DNA of 64,000 nt from Symbiodinium natans (Eukaryota > Sar > Dinophyceae > Suessiales > Symbiodiniaceae): NCBI GenBank assembly GCA_905221605.1, contig CAJNDS010002557.1, forward strand, positions 1,126,132 through 1,190,131, in the 5' to 3' direction. Both the position numbers and the translations under genes were made by a program. The notes beneath the pieces were generated by a model, which saw only the letters and a list, made by a program, of their open reading frames with translations, was not told the origin of the DNA and did not search any database. How positions within the stretch are numbered: position 1 is the first letter of the stretch; each line of letters begins with the position of its first letter. This document shows, piece after piece, positions 52,540 through 62,821 of this stretch.

Positions 52540-52626
52540 CGTTGTTTCGAGGCGGAGGACCAGACCGGGCAGCGCGGCCTGCGCGGCCGGCTCTCACGGC
52601 CCACGAGAAAAGAGAGACCATGCAAG
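52540..52626 (+). CDS. Candidate internal exon, product unknown
   Basis: Acceptor CAAGCCCAG, 29 codons reading RCFEAEDQTGQRGLRGRLSR then PTRKERPCK, donor TGCAAG|GTTAACGGG. Phase 0 at both ends. Strong CCCTAAA-type tract upstream, TTTAGGG units downstream. Confidence 0.45.
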
Positions 52627-52669
52627 GTTAACGGGTTTAGGGTTTAGGGTTTGGGGGTTAGGCTTAGGA

Positions 52670-52824
52670 TACTTGGAGGTTCAGGGTACTTAGTACTGTA
52701 ACCTGTTATACGTGTAGTTATAACCCACATATAAGCCCTTCAGTACCCGAATAGAGTTATAAATATAGGCTATGTTATAAGTGCAGCTACAATTGGGTTA
52801 CGGAATACCACGAACCTCTAAGTA
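52670..52824. mobile_element. Fold-back element, family D (longest copy)
   Basis: 155 bp; left TACTTGGAGGTTCAGGGTAC, right end reading back TACTTAGAGGTTCGTGGTAT. The pairing continues to GTAACC. Bordered by TTAGGA and GGGCTTAT. Related to 21641-21713 and 36787-36920. Confidence 0.85.
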
Positions 52825-53196
52825 GGGCTTATAGGGCTGAGGGGTGAACGCCTCAGAGCATGGGGCTCAGGGCTGAGGGCTTGACGTTAAGGCTTTAAGG
52901 CTTGAGGGCTTAGGGCTTAGGGCCTGAGGGCTTCGGGTTTTGGATTGATTAACAGCTTCAAGCCTCAAAACCCTTAGGATTTGAGCCACAGGAGCACGGG
53001 GGCCAAAGCAACGAAGTGCCCGCATCGCTGTCGCAGCAGGGGGGCCCAGCAGGGCATAGGGTTTCGGGCCGTTACGGTTGTAGGTCCCAAAACCCTGAAC
53101 CCTGAACCCTAAGCCCTAAACCCTCAAGGGGCCCAGGAGTGGTGAGGGCTCAAGGCGCAGTCGGAGAATTTTACGTCTGAGTTGCTTAGTGTGCAG

Positions 53197-53470
53197 TTTC
53201 GTCGTCAGCGTCGTTTGTGTGCTCGTGGGTCTGCGGGTTCCTTTTTGGTTAGAGAATCCCGACAGTCGCTGCCTATGGCTGCAGCCTGCGATGCTTGAAC
53301 TGTTGGAGGAGTTTAGCGACTTGATTGGTTTCTGGCGGTTTGACCGCTGCCGATTCAGAAAGCCCTGGAGGAAGAGGACCAGGAGTCTCCGAACACTGCA
53401 AAGAAGGGCCAAGAAACTCTCTGCTGTGGCGGACACAAGCATGTGTTTGAGGGGCCCTCAACCCCGCCCA
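53197..53470 (+). CDS. Fragment of a dinoflagellate dispersed ORF (ENPDS-LW / CRF-PWRKRT motifs)
   Basis: After acceptor TAGTGTGCAG the frame reads FVVSVVCVLVGLRVPFWLEN, then PDSRCLWLQP and, near the end, CRFRKPWRKRTRSL and MCLRGPQP. I recall similar ENP-S-LW...CRF-PWRKRT-type sequences as widely repeated in Symbiodiniaceae genomes, possibly retroelement-linked and faintly like a C5-methyltransferase ENV/ENP motif; both links are from memory. The frame decays into a (CCCACCCACA)n Pro/His/Thr run from about 53465, so it looks like a truncated copy. Confidence 0.45.
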
Positions 53471-53785
53471 TCCACCCACCCACACACCCACCCACGCACC
53501 CACCCACACACACTCTACACCCTGAACTCTAACCCCTAAGCCCTAAACCTAAGCTTGTTCTTTCAGCGTCAACCCAAAAAATCTCGTTTCTCATTTGTTA
53601 AAACGCATTCTAGGTGCCAAAATCCATCGAGTTGCCACTGACTCAAGTGATTAATACTTCAAGAAGGAATCTGGTCTCTAATTCTTGACAGAACATGCAA
53701 CTGTGGGCCTTTCGCAGCCATCAGTCTACTCAATCTAGGAACTTCTGAAGCTTAACTCCCTAAACCCCTGCCCTGAACCCTTGAA

Positions 53786-53884
53786 CTTGTCATAGTGGGG
53801 TAACATTTTGCTTTCTCAAAGGACACTTAACACACAAGAAGGATTAGAAATTCCCACTATTCATACAATCCTAACCATGAACTA
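53786..53884 (+). mobile_element. Family C element
   Basis: CTTGTCATAGTGGGGTAACA ... ATCCTAACCATGAACTAG; 99 bp, can be read GT...AG. Confidence 0.75.
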
Positions 53885-53937
53885 GTAAACCTCTCAGCCC
53901 ACTGGTCAACCCCGAACATGGAACGCTCGATCCTTCA

Positions 53938-54036
53938 ATACTAACAGTCCTTAATGGGGATTATAGTACCCCCTATCCCTAAACCCTAACCCCTAATCCC
54001 TATTAAGTACTGTTAGTACAAGGGAAGAACATCCCA
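53938..54036. mobile_element. Family A element with telomere-like units in its loop
   Basis: Left ATACTAACAGTCCTTAATGG, right GTACTGTTAGTACAAGGGAA then GAACATCCCA. The outermost left 17 bases of the family end are missing. The loop contains CCCTAAACCCTAACCCCTAA, absent from the copy at 14435-14530. Confidence 0.75.
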
Positions 54037-54119
54037 ACTCATGGATTACAGAATGCTTTGGGGGCGTAGGGGTTTACTGTTAAGCTCCTAGACCCCTCAG
54101 GCATTGAGGTTGCGGTGTG

Positions 54120-54250
54120 GTGTTTTTGGGGGTTTAGGGTTTGCAGGGTTTAGGGCTTAGGGTTTAGTGTTTAGGGTTCAGGGTTTAGGGTTTGGGGTTT
54201 CGGGTTTAGGGTTTAGGGTTCAGGGTTCAGGGTTTATGGGGGGTAGGGCT
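54120..54250 (+). repeat. Degenerate telomere-like tract
   Basis: TTTAGGG, TTCAGGG, TTTCGGG and TTTGGGG units mixed. Confidence 0.93.
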
Positions 54251-54837
54251 TAGGGTTTACGGTTTGGGTAGAACTGCACTTATCAATCCCTACAAGCACC
54301 CATGAATCTCCATACATACAGTCAGCTACCTAAGCCTGAAAAAAAGCCTAAACCGAGGGGGTCCTTGGGCCTCAAGGCAAGTCTTTGTCAATTCTCTAAG
54401 TTTTTTGGGCACCCGGTGGTTGGGTGTGGGAATCAGGGGTTAAAAAACCCCGAAAGAGCCACATGCTCTAAACCCTAAGCCCTAAATCCGAAACCCTAAA
54501 CCCTAGTCCCAGACCCTAAACCGCCCTAGAACCCTGACCCTAACCCCAACACCCCGGCAAGCGACGAGGCGTGCGGGAAGCCAGGCCGTCTGCTTTTTGA
54601 GTTTTTGCTGGGTTGCGGGTTGCTCTTATAGAAGGACTGGAACTTTAACACGAAGCAACCAAATTAAAGAAACTTCCGCAATTGTTTGTGTCAGATTCCC
54701 ATGTTCCGCCCCCAAATCTTCTATTTCTCAACTCCCAGAAACAAACCCTGAACCCCAAACCCTAAAACCCAAAGCCCTAAACCCTAAACCCGGCTTAGTT
54801 AGCGGTCCGGGCGCCTTTTGCCGTGGGAGCCGAACCC

Positions 54838-54950
54838 GAAACCTTTAACCCCAAACCCCGAACCCCGAACCCCGAACCCCGAACCCCGAACCCCGAACCC
54901 CGAACCCCGAACCCCGAACCCCGAACTCCAAACCCCCCCCCCCCCCCCCC
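54838..54950 (-). repeat. 7-mer variant (CCCCGAA)~11 followed by poly(C)
   Basis: Homogeneous CCCCGAA units (54855-54925), then about twenty C (54931-54950). Frames rich in NPEPRT or GFGVRGS are repeat translations. Confidence 0.95.
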
Positions 54951-55423
54951 TCCCCCTGCCCCAATATTTCCTGCACGCATCGGAAAGGCTTCGTCGTCAC
55001 CCAGCCCGAACCACCGCGACGCAATTCTGGATTTGCCTGGGCCTCTTGAGGGGATTTAGGGTTTAGGGTTTACGGTTTTGGTATCTTTTTTTGTGGGGCC
55101 AGATACCTGAGCCACTGGGTGGGGGACAGCACTCCCCGAATTCAACCCATGGGTCAACCACCTTATTCCTGGAGAACGCAGTGAGATGGGAGCATGGGCA
55201 GTTCCAAACATTCGGGGGCGCCTTTTGGGTGGTCCTTGTAAGGGGGGGTTGTATGTTTTGGGGGTTCAGCTGGTGGAAAACAAGGGTACAATTCAACTGG
55301 GCCATGCTAAACCCTAAACCCAAAAACCAGAGGCACCACAGAAAAAAACAAAAAGAACAGCCCCACTCGCTGTCTCCCCCGAGGTGCACCATCTCGCTGC
55401 AGCACGCACGGCTGGCTCGCTTT

Positions 55424-55500
55424 CGGGTTTGGGGTTTGGGGTTTGGGGTTTAGGGTTTAGGGTTTAGGGTTTGGGGTTTAGGGTTTGGGGTTTAGGGTCG
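55424..55500 (+). repeat. Telomere-like tract (TTTAGGG/TTTGGGG)
   Basis: About ten units of mixed type. Confidence 0.95.
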
Positions 55501-55991
55501 AAAGGTTTAGGGAGGAGACCTCCTCCCAGAAGCCTACGGGCCGTGACTCCTCGCCGATTACCCCCTAACCCCCCAAACAACACGGGGTAGGCCCTTGGGA
55601 TATGTGGATATTTTCATCTCCGCTTATTTGGGTTTTAAGAGGATTCTATTCAGGAATGTTTTTCGGAGGGTTTTCGGGGCCATCCTATGACACGAAAAGT
55701 TTCATAAACTCGTAGCCTGAACTTGGAGGCCTGGGCAAACCCTGTATACTAAAACCCCACACCCAAAGCCCTCAACCCAAAACCCGAAACCCTCCTCCGT
55801 GCTTTTTTTGGAGCTTCAGCTTTGCTGGGATGCTGGAAAGGCCGCCAACCCCCGGGGGTCGGGGGGGGGGGAGAGGGGGGGGAAATCAGTAGAGGCCTGC
55901 TTGCAGTTTCCCTATAAGCCCCATAAACTTCATGGGCTTAGGATTCAGGGTGTTAGAGTTTAGGGGTTTAAACCCGAGCCCCACTTCACAG

Positions 55992-56075
55992 CTTTCTGGT
56001 GGCCCTGGCAGGACATCCTGGTCACAGCCGGACGTGATGGTCTCATAAAGACCGCATCTCAGGGCAGAGTGGATG
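55992..56075 (+). CDS. Candidate exon, WD40-like
   Basis: Acceptor CCCACTTCACAG, frame FWWPWQDILVTAGRDGLIKT then ASQGRVD, donor GTGGATG|GTTTTAGGG. DILVTAGRDGLIKT matches the LLVTAGRDGLIKxW core of WD40 blades; the final W is replaced by Ala-Ser. The protein would be a WD40 scaffold of unknown role. Only one blade is visible. Confidence 0.4.
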
Positions 56076-56464
56076 GTTTTAGGGCTTTAGATTTCAAAAA
56101 TTCCGGGTTCGGGGAGCCGAATTTCCCAGCAGAGTTCAGGTGTTCCCCAATTGAAGCCGAGCATTCGAGAATATGCTGTTCCCTAACGGACGCCTCTCGC
56201 CTTCAGGACTGTCGACATTCTCGACTCGAACATGCGTGGTTTCCACCCTGAAACTCTGGCCCTAAACCCTAAACTTAAACCCTACACCCTAACCCCTAAC
56301 CCCAAACCCCAAACCCTAAGCCCTAATCACCCCCCCCCCCCCCCGCCCGGACGTTAGCGTATGGAGTCTTAGGGTTCCAGAGTTTCGGGGGTTACGGTTG
56401 GCTGCTCGGCATTTAGTGCTCGTCTCGTCTATAGGGTTGATAGGGAGCAGGCTTCATGTGCTTA

Positions 56465-56565
56465 AATATCAACCCTCTAAACCCTAAACCCTAAACCCTA
56501 AAACCCTAAAACCCTAAAACCCTAAACCCTAAACGCTAGACCCTAAACCCTAAACCCCCCCAAAA
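56465..56565 (-). repeat. Telomere-like tract (CCCTAAA/CCCTAAAA)
   Basis: About ten units; TTTAGGG tract of opposite orientation follows at 56681-56753. Confidence 0.95.
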
Positions 56566-56596
56566 GTACCCCTATAGTACCAGATCAACTCCCCAG

Positions 56597-56680
56597 GCTT
56601 TGGAGATGAGAGCCGGGCTCACCCGAGGCAGCTGAGGCTGTGCAGCCGGCTGTGGGCTCAGGCTCAAAGCTTTAAGCCGG
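56597..56680 (+). CDS. Candidate internal exon, product unknown
   Basis: Acceptor AACTCCCCAG, frame FGDESRAHPRQLRLCSRLWA then QAQSFKP, donor AAGCCGG|GTTTAGGG. It sits between tracts of opposite orientation. A following segment (56775-56859) has an open frame LYVIGVPYEQPWIPCTCCEL...EDLVE and TGA, but its phase does not fit this donor. Confidence 0.45.
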
Positions 56681-57229
56681 GTTTAGGGTTTAGGGTTTAG
56701 GGTTTAGGGTTTAGGGGTTAGGGTTTAGGGGGTTTAGGGTTTAGGGTTTAGGGTCCCTAAACCTTAGGCCCTACCTGTATGTCATTGGTGTTCCTTATGA
56801 GCAGCCCTGGATACCCTGCACCTGCTGCGAACTGCCGAAAGAGGACCTCGTGGAATGAATTCACCGTGTTGTGTTTTATAGGGTTGAGAGGTCTATATAT
56901 GGGCTTAACCCTATTACCTTAAACCCTATCATGCTAAACCCTCACCCCGCTGATTTTTGGGTTTGAGGGCTTACAAGCCCTTGCTACCCGTATACGGGTA
57001 GCAAGGGTCACGCGCTTCAAGGTCTTCGAAGTCGCTTCAGGTTGTTTGTGCGTGGGGCCATGCAGCGCATGACGCATCAGATGTCGAGTTTAGGGTTTCG
57101 GGGTTTAGGGTTTCGGCTTTAGGGTTTAGGGTTTCAGGCACTCAAAGGACCAACCCCCTAAAGCAACCGAAAGCGAACATGCTCAGCATTTGCCCATCCC
57201 CCTGCTGCTCCGGAGCGTTTCGGTTGCAG

Positions 57230-57261
57230 GCAGATGAAATACTGGTGGGAAGTGTGGAAAG
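57230..57261 (+). CDS. Candidate micro-exon
   Basis: Acceptor CGGTTGCAG, frame ADEILVGSVE, donor GGAAAG|GTTTTAGGG; 32 bp. Support is splice motifs only. Confidence 0.3.
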
Positions 57262-57599
57262 GTTTTAGGGTTTTGAACTCAGCAATAAAGGGACTTTATA
57301 TCAGGGTCCTTACATTCACTTTATATTCCCACACTATTCCTGGGGTTCCCCGTTTGGGGTTCCCAATAGGAACCTTTTAAAGCACAATCTAATACAACCT
57401 AAACCCTAAACCCTAAACCGTTTTCAAGATCTTTGGTCTGATCTCAAAGGTGTGTCGAGGTCACGGGCTTGGCGGTATGCCTTGACCACCATGCCTAGGG
57501 TTTGAGAAGCCTCCAATACGGTTTTAGGGTTTGGGATTTAGTGTTTAGGGTTTTTTGGCGATGCAGCCAGTTTGGGGTTTAAGGTTTGGGTGTGAGTCT

Positions 57600-58250
57600 T
57601 CGGGGCTTAAGGTTTAGGATGGTGGCAGGACTACTCGTCGTTAAGGTGAAGAGTCCTGTTCCTGGATGCCTCATCTGATATTAAGGGGCTAGCCCTTCTG
57701 TCAGCGACGCAACATTCCCAGCACTATCCTCGCTATCCACATGGCAGGATGCTGCCAAGTATGTGCCGGTCAACGGAGGTAGCGCACAAGGGAGGGTTCT
57801 GAATTCACGAAGCGGTCGCGCAGGTGCACCTGTATATACAAACGAGCCAGCTACCGCAAAGAAGGCGGGTGTGCGTGAGTCCCAGAAAACTCTCCACCAA
57901 GTTGAGCTACGAGTCTGGAACTGCCAAGACTACATATGCCTCGTGACCCTAAACCCCAGAAGCCCTAACCCTTAAGTTTTGAAAGCTGAACTCCGATAGT
58001 CACACTTGATGAGGGTCGACTCGCACGCACCGGCACAAACCTACATAGTCGCGGAGGTTCGGCGCTGGCACCAATGAAGGATGCTCATCGCTTTGAAAAG
58101 ACAGGTTTCTTCTGGGCAACTTGACGCGTTCCCGCGTGACTCCTCTCGGTTTCAACGGACGTTCGATGGCCGTTCCCGAAGTTACAGTGCTTTTTTGGGT
58201 GGAGGGTTGATGGTCTAGGGTTTACGGTGTTGGGTCCATGGTTAGGGTTT
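57600..58250. other. Unassigned non-repetitive spacer
   Basis: About 600 bp of balanced composition with no telomere-like tract and no frame I trust. A 70-aa frame at 57763 has no ATG context or family motif. Confidence 0.4.
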
Positions 58251-58302
58251 CGGGGGAGCCGAGTATAAGGGCGCGCATCTTAAACCAAACCAACAACACC
58301 AG

Positions 58303-58405
58303 GTTATTATTATTACTATTATTGTTATTATTATTACTATTATTATTACTATTATTATTATTACTATTATTATTACTATTATTATGATGATTATTATTAC
58401 TTCTT
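58303..58405 (+). repeat. (ATT)n microsatellite with ACT variants
   Basis: ATTATTATTACT units in near-perfect order, followed by a G run, and by a 40-base G-rich tract at 58491-58529. Confidence 0.97.
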
Positions 58406-58796
58406 TATTTGTTTGGGGGGGGAGGGAAGTGGGATAAGGTGACCACATGCACTCCCCACAGTCCGAGGTCTGACCGGTGGTCCTTTATTGGGGGAGGGGG
58501 GGGGGGAGGGGGGGGGGGGGGGGGGGGGGACCTTTGCTGTAAGTGGTCTTTGTATGAAAAGGGTGTCAGCGCATCGGCAGCCGAATACGTAAGCTTGACA
58601 ACGCACCAGCTCGGAGGTTTCAGTGTACAGTCGGGTTTAGGGTTAAGGGTGAGGTTTTAGGTTTTAGGTGCCACCAAATCCCTGGGTTGAAAGTCCAGCA
58701 TTACGCTCACGCATTTATCATGGGATAGGTTCCCCCTTGCAAGCCGCTTGAGACTATTGGGCAACCCGCCCAATCACACCACACAGCGCAACCCCT

Positions 58797-58814
58797 AAAC
58801 CCTAGACCCTAACC

Positions 58815-58846
<32 letters not shown>

Positions 58847-58880
58847 ACCCTAAACCCTAAACCCTAAACCCTAAACCCTA
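58797..58880 (-). repeat. Telomere-like tract (CCCTCAA then CCCTAAA)
   Basis: Five CCCTCAA units then five CCCTAAA units; another short tract at 58987-59017. Confidence 0.95.
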
Positions 58881-59027
58881 TGTAAAGGCCCTAACCCGTA
58901 AAGGCTCGAAACCCTAAGCCGAAAACCTAAACCCTAAACACTAGCCACTAGCCATCTGAAAAGCAGTCCCAAAAAGGTACTCTAAGCCCTAAACCCTAAA
59001 CCCTAAACCCTAAACCCCAGCGACGCC

Positions 59028-59088
59028 ATGGCGAGTGCTGGGCGTCTGTCGCTGCGCGTCTCCAGGCCGTCGTTTTTCAGGATTCAGG
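59028..59088 (+). CDS. Candidate first exon with ATG
   Basis: GACGCCATGG start context, frame MASAGRLSLRVSRPSFFRIQ, donor ATTCAGG|GTTTGGCG. The Arg/Ser-rich, acid-free N-terminus would suit an organelle-targeting peptide. Directly preceded by a (CCCTAAA) tract; no promoter feature visible. Confidence 0.3.
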
Positions 59089-60320
59089 GTTTGGCGTGTA
59101 GGGTTTGGGGTTTAGGGTTTGGTGTTTAGGGTTGAGGGTTTGGGGTCTGGGGTTTCGAGTTTGGGGTTTAGAGTTCAGGGGAGACCACGTGTCCTAAACC
59201 CTAAGCAGCCCCAGCCCCATACAGGTGTAGGCCTAAGCCCGATATCAGTGACTTTGAGGGGGTTCGGGGCTCTGTGGCTTTTTTTTTTCAGGCTCCGGGG
59301 CTTCAGAGTTTGAGTGTACAGGGCTCCCGCACATCGGTTTCAGAATGAGAGCAGAAGTAGAGAACAGCTACCGTAGGTTGTAGGACCTACAGGTTTTAGA
59401 GCTTACATGGTATTGTAGAGTGTTCCGCTGCTCTGGCCTCTCAAGGGGCACATCACGGATCGTCAGTCTTCCTTATCCCCCAGACCCCCCACTAGATCGA
59501 AATAAGTCCCCGTCGAATAAAGCCCCAAAGCCCTGGACCTCTGAATCCCCATAAGCCCCACGTTAGGCCCCAAGCTTGAACCTAAACCTACCTAGCCAAC
59601 AAATGAACTTTAAACCTGTGGGTTGTTCTTATTTAGTAGGGAAAATGAGCTTTAACCTGTGTTATACCTCGGTTATTGGAGAAGTAGGTAAATGGATCAC
59701 ATGCCCATAAGGCCCTGTTAGACCCCAAGCTTCAAGTACTGCAAACCTTCAACCTTCCACCCCGACTGGCAACTGCCAGGGCTTTCAGCCTGAACCCAGA
59801 CACCACACCCCAAAGTATAGGTGTTAGGGTAGCCCCAAACCCCAAACCTGCGGGGCCTGTAGCCTGAAAAAAAGCGCACACTGAGCCCGGAAGCCTCAAA
59901 CCACACCCTCACCCTAAGCCACAAACACCCAAAACTCCCTTAACGCCACCCCAAAACCCCTAAACCCTAAACCCTGAACCCGAAACCCTGCAACCCTGAA
60001 AACTCCTTCAGTCTGAACAGGCACCTTCCCTTGCGGAAGCCCACACCACGAGCTCCCAAGGTATCAATGTGGGGCTTTGGGGACTTCAGTTTGCCCGATG
60101 AGGGATTGAGGGTTCAGGATTTCGGGTTCAGGGTTCAGGGTTCAGGGTTCAGGTTTTTGAGGTTCAGGATTTAGGGATTAGGGTTGTTGGGCAGCAGCGG
60201 CAGCAGTAGCACTAGGAGTAGGTGTAGCTGTTGGGAAGAATAGCAAATTAACAGAAATAGCCCTGAGATGCACCACAGAACCTTCTCCTCTGAACCGACC
60301 CTAACCTGCCCTATAAACTC

Positions 60321-60439
60321 TTAGCCCTCAACCCACTTGCAGCTCAACCCCAGGTGCACCCCGCCACCGGCCTCCCTCTGTCCCGTGCGCGGGGGCAGCA
60401 CATTCTCCACAATCAAGGCCTTCTCCTTGGGTCTCGGGC
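60321..60439 (-). CDS. Candidate terminal exon on the minus strand, product unknown
   Basis: Minus-strand acceptor AAACCTCGTAG, frame GPRPKEKALIVENVLPPRTG then QREAGGGVHLGLSCKWVEG and TAA (60321-60323). Coherent coding character and GC-rich third positions. It shows that genes lie on both strands here. Confidence 0.4.
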
Positions 60440-60650
60440 CTACGAGGTTTAGGGTTGAGATTGTTAGGCTCGGAGTTTACAAGCTACGGGGGTTGTAGGC
60501 TTCAGGGGTTAGTGGTTTAAGTCCCCGAAACCCAAGCCACAGCCAAGGTTGGCGGCTTGAGTTCAGAGCTCCAGGGCTTTGCCAAGCCTATGTTCCGCGA
60601 GTCTCTTTAGAGTAAGTTTGAACCCCTATGCCATCTGCTGAGTAATCCCA

Positions 60651-61216
60651 GATCGGCCAGGCATCGTGCAGAAGATCATCAACGCTGCAAAGGTCCAGCC
60701 TTCTGATTCTCGGCCTTCAATGAAGAGGGTTTAGGGTTTAGGCGTTAAGGTTCGAAGGGCAGGTAAGCCGGCCAGCAACGAACTACTGGGAATCGCCCTC
60801 CGAATTATGCACCATGCAAGCAGAAGTCGACTTTTGTGGGTGGCCTAGGAGGGTAATGCACCCGGAACAAAACGAACAAGATGATCGTCTTCACCTCTGT
60901 TTAAGGGCCATCATCTTCAATCATCTCCATGTTCTGGCCCAGGACGCGGTGTACGAGGCCGGATGGGCCAGATGGGCTGGTGCAGCTTCTTCCTCTTCTC
61001 ACCCAACCCCTGAACCCCAAACCCCTAAACCCCCAAACCCCTAAACGCCTAAACCCCTAAACCCCAAACCCTAAACCCCTAACCCTAAACCCTCAACCCT
61101 AAACCCTAAACCCGAAAACTCTTCATGCACCCTGAACTTGCCATAGGTGGGCTGCGGCACTGGAGAACTGACCGTGCAGCTCCTTCCCCAAGCTCGCAAG
61201 GCAGCGCCCGCAGAGG
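60651..61216 (+). CDS. DIM1: DIM1/KsgA-type rRNA adenine dimethyltransferase fragment, 2 exons
   Basis: Exon a ends at 60728 and reads GIVQKIINAAKVQPSDS then RPSMKR (donor AAGAGG|GTTTAGGG). Exon b is 61147-61216 (acceptor TTGCCATAG) and reads VGCGTGELTVQLLPQARKAA. Phases agree. DIM1/KsgA enzymes, which N6-dimethylate two adenosines of small-subunit rRNA, have HLLxNP-GIVxKIIxAA-xxPxD-xVLEVGxGTGxLTxxLL; GCGTGELT is the SAM-binding motif I. HLLSNP is present at 60632-60649, but 10 bases (60650-60659) separate it from GIVQKI and shift the frame. VLE before motif I is replaced by RPSMKR. The intron holds telomere-like units. A decayed gene or unusual exon structure is possible; downstream exons are not found. 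Confidence 0.5.
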
Positions 61217-61310
61217 GTTCAGGGTTTGGGGTTCAGGGTTTAGGGTTTAGGGTTTGGGGTTTAGGGTACAGGGTTCAGGGTTTAGGGTTCAGGGTTCAGG
61301 GTTTAGTGTG
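61215..61310 (+). repeat. Telomere-like tract (TTCAGGG/TTTAGGG/TTTGGGG)
   Basis: About thirteen mixed units starting at the donor of the preceding exon. Confidence 0.95.
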
Positions 61311-61910
61311 TCGCGGCTCATGTGTGGTCGCTTGCGTTCACAGCTTAGGCCTGCGGCCACGAGGCCTAAGACCCCAAGCTCTCGTACAACAAGACTCAAC
61401 GAGCCAACTCCTCCTCCCCCGCCCTCCTGAAACGTATAAACAGCAATGGCAAGAATTTTGAAGTTTGGGGTACCCTAAACCTTAAAACCCTAAACCCTGG
61501 GCCTAGGCCTAAGCGCTTGCACACAGCATGGGCGCGGGCTCTCGCACATGGATTAGGGGTTCTGGGTTTAGGGTTTAAGCTCTAGGGTTTAGTTGTCAGT
61601 ACCTTCAGAATTCTCTTTCTTCAGAAACTTCAAGATTTTCCTGTGGCGCTTTTGTTAATGCACAACACGCTGCCACAAAAGGACGATGATCTTTGTCAGT
61701 TGGAGTATATTATAACACCTTCACAATGATCACAATGTACGTGAAAATGTTGCTCCCTTGTGGCGCGGGAAATACCCAACTTTAAACATTTGTCTTCCAA
61801 AGGGGCCCCTGTCGGAGAATTCTACAGGGTCGCCACAGTCTACGTGCGGTTAGAAAGTCCAGATTGTAAGAGGTGTATTTCGGAAGAGACCTGGATCAGT
61901 CCACTCCTCC

Positions 61911-61913
<3 letters not shown>

Positions 61914-61957
<44 letters not shown>

Positions 61958-62012
61958 ACCCCTAAAACCTTCAACCTGTTTTTACTTGAGCGGGGGGGGG
62001 GGGGGGGGGGGG
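61914..62012. repeat. Poly(C) 41 and poly(G) 21 facing each other
   Basis: C run 61914-61954 (one T just after), 37 bp of unique sequence, then G run 61992-62012. The two runs can pair as a stem or form G-quadruplex/i-motif structures. Confidence 0.95.
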
Positions 62013-62068
62013 CGCCAATGCAAAGATGCAATGCGCCGAATGTCCGTCGTCCATTGGGGAATACGCAC

Positions 62069-62249
62069 CCACCGTCCTGCACAACCATCTGTGAAGCCAA
62101 GCGCACGTCCTCACAGCTTGGGCTGATGGCATAAAACAGGACCCTCTTACACCGCTCTGTGGCACTGTGCCGCAGCAATGGTGTGGTCGCCTCGGGCAGT
62201 ACTTTTCGAGGCAGTTGGTGGAAGTCATCGTCATCCTGCGGAGCCCTCC
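62069..62249 (-). CDS. Candidate internal exon on the minus strand, product unknown
   Basis: Minus-strand acceptor GTCTACGTCAG, donor GACGGTGG|GTGCGTATTC. The frame of about 59 codons reads RAPQDDDDFHQLPRKVLPEA, later RVLFYAISPSCEDVRLASQM and VVQDGG. G/C-rich third positions favour this frame over the other open one. No family recognised. Confidence 0.4.
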
Positions 62250-62611
62250 CTGACGTAGACAAGGTAAGCAAGAGAGGAGGTTGGTATGCACACAAAGTAC
62301 GAGAGGAGCTCAGTATGAGGCAAACCAGCTTGGTTAAGGAAGTCGATCGAAACGGCATTTCATCGGGGCGAAAGCACGCCCTGAGTGATGAGCATGGCGG
62401 AGTCTGGCGCGCGAATTCGTTGATTCGTAGTACAAGTGTAGTACTGGAGCCGCCGGCCGGGAGGAAGTTATATTGATTTGGTCGTTCAAGTGCAACGTTG
62501 AGTGCCGGAACCAAGCCGTGAAGACTTGGGGCTGAGGCCCTTCAGCAACCACTCTGGATGATGTATTTAGGCATACTTGGGTTAAGCATTCCTTCGAAAT
62601 TTGCGTAAATT

Positions 62612-62690
62612 TCATAGGGTTTAGGGTTTAGCGTTTAGGGTTTAGGGTTTAGGGTTTAGGGTCTAGGGTTTAGGGTTTAGGGTTGTATAT
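62612..62690 (+). repeat. Telomere-like tract (TTTAGGG)~11
   Basis: Nearly perfect; includes one TTTAGCG and one TCTAGGG unit. Confidence 0.97.
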
Positions 62691-62821
62691 TTCTTGTAGT
62701 TGAGCAATCCATGCGTTGATTGGGGGCAAGGGATCCGGTGGTGGAGTTCGTCAGCTTCCTAAGTCCTCTGCTATCATTGGGATTCCAAATCGGTCGACTT
62801 TTACGGACCACTGCATGCTGT

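Noticed and set aside
54795-55066. Proline-rich plus-strand and Gly-rich minus-strand frames
   Set aside because: Arise from (CCCCGAA)n and poly(C).
61840-62514. Single 224-aa minus-strand gene
   Set aside because: It runs through poly(C)/poly(G) tracts and contains internal splice-like borders; only the 62069-62249 part looks coding.
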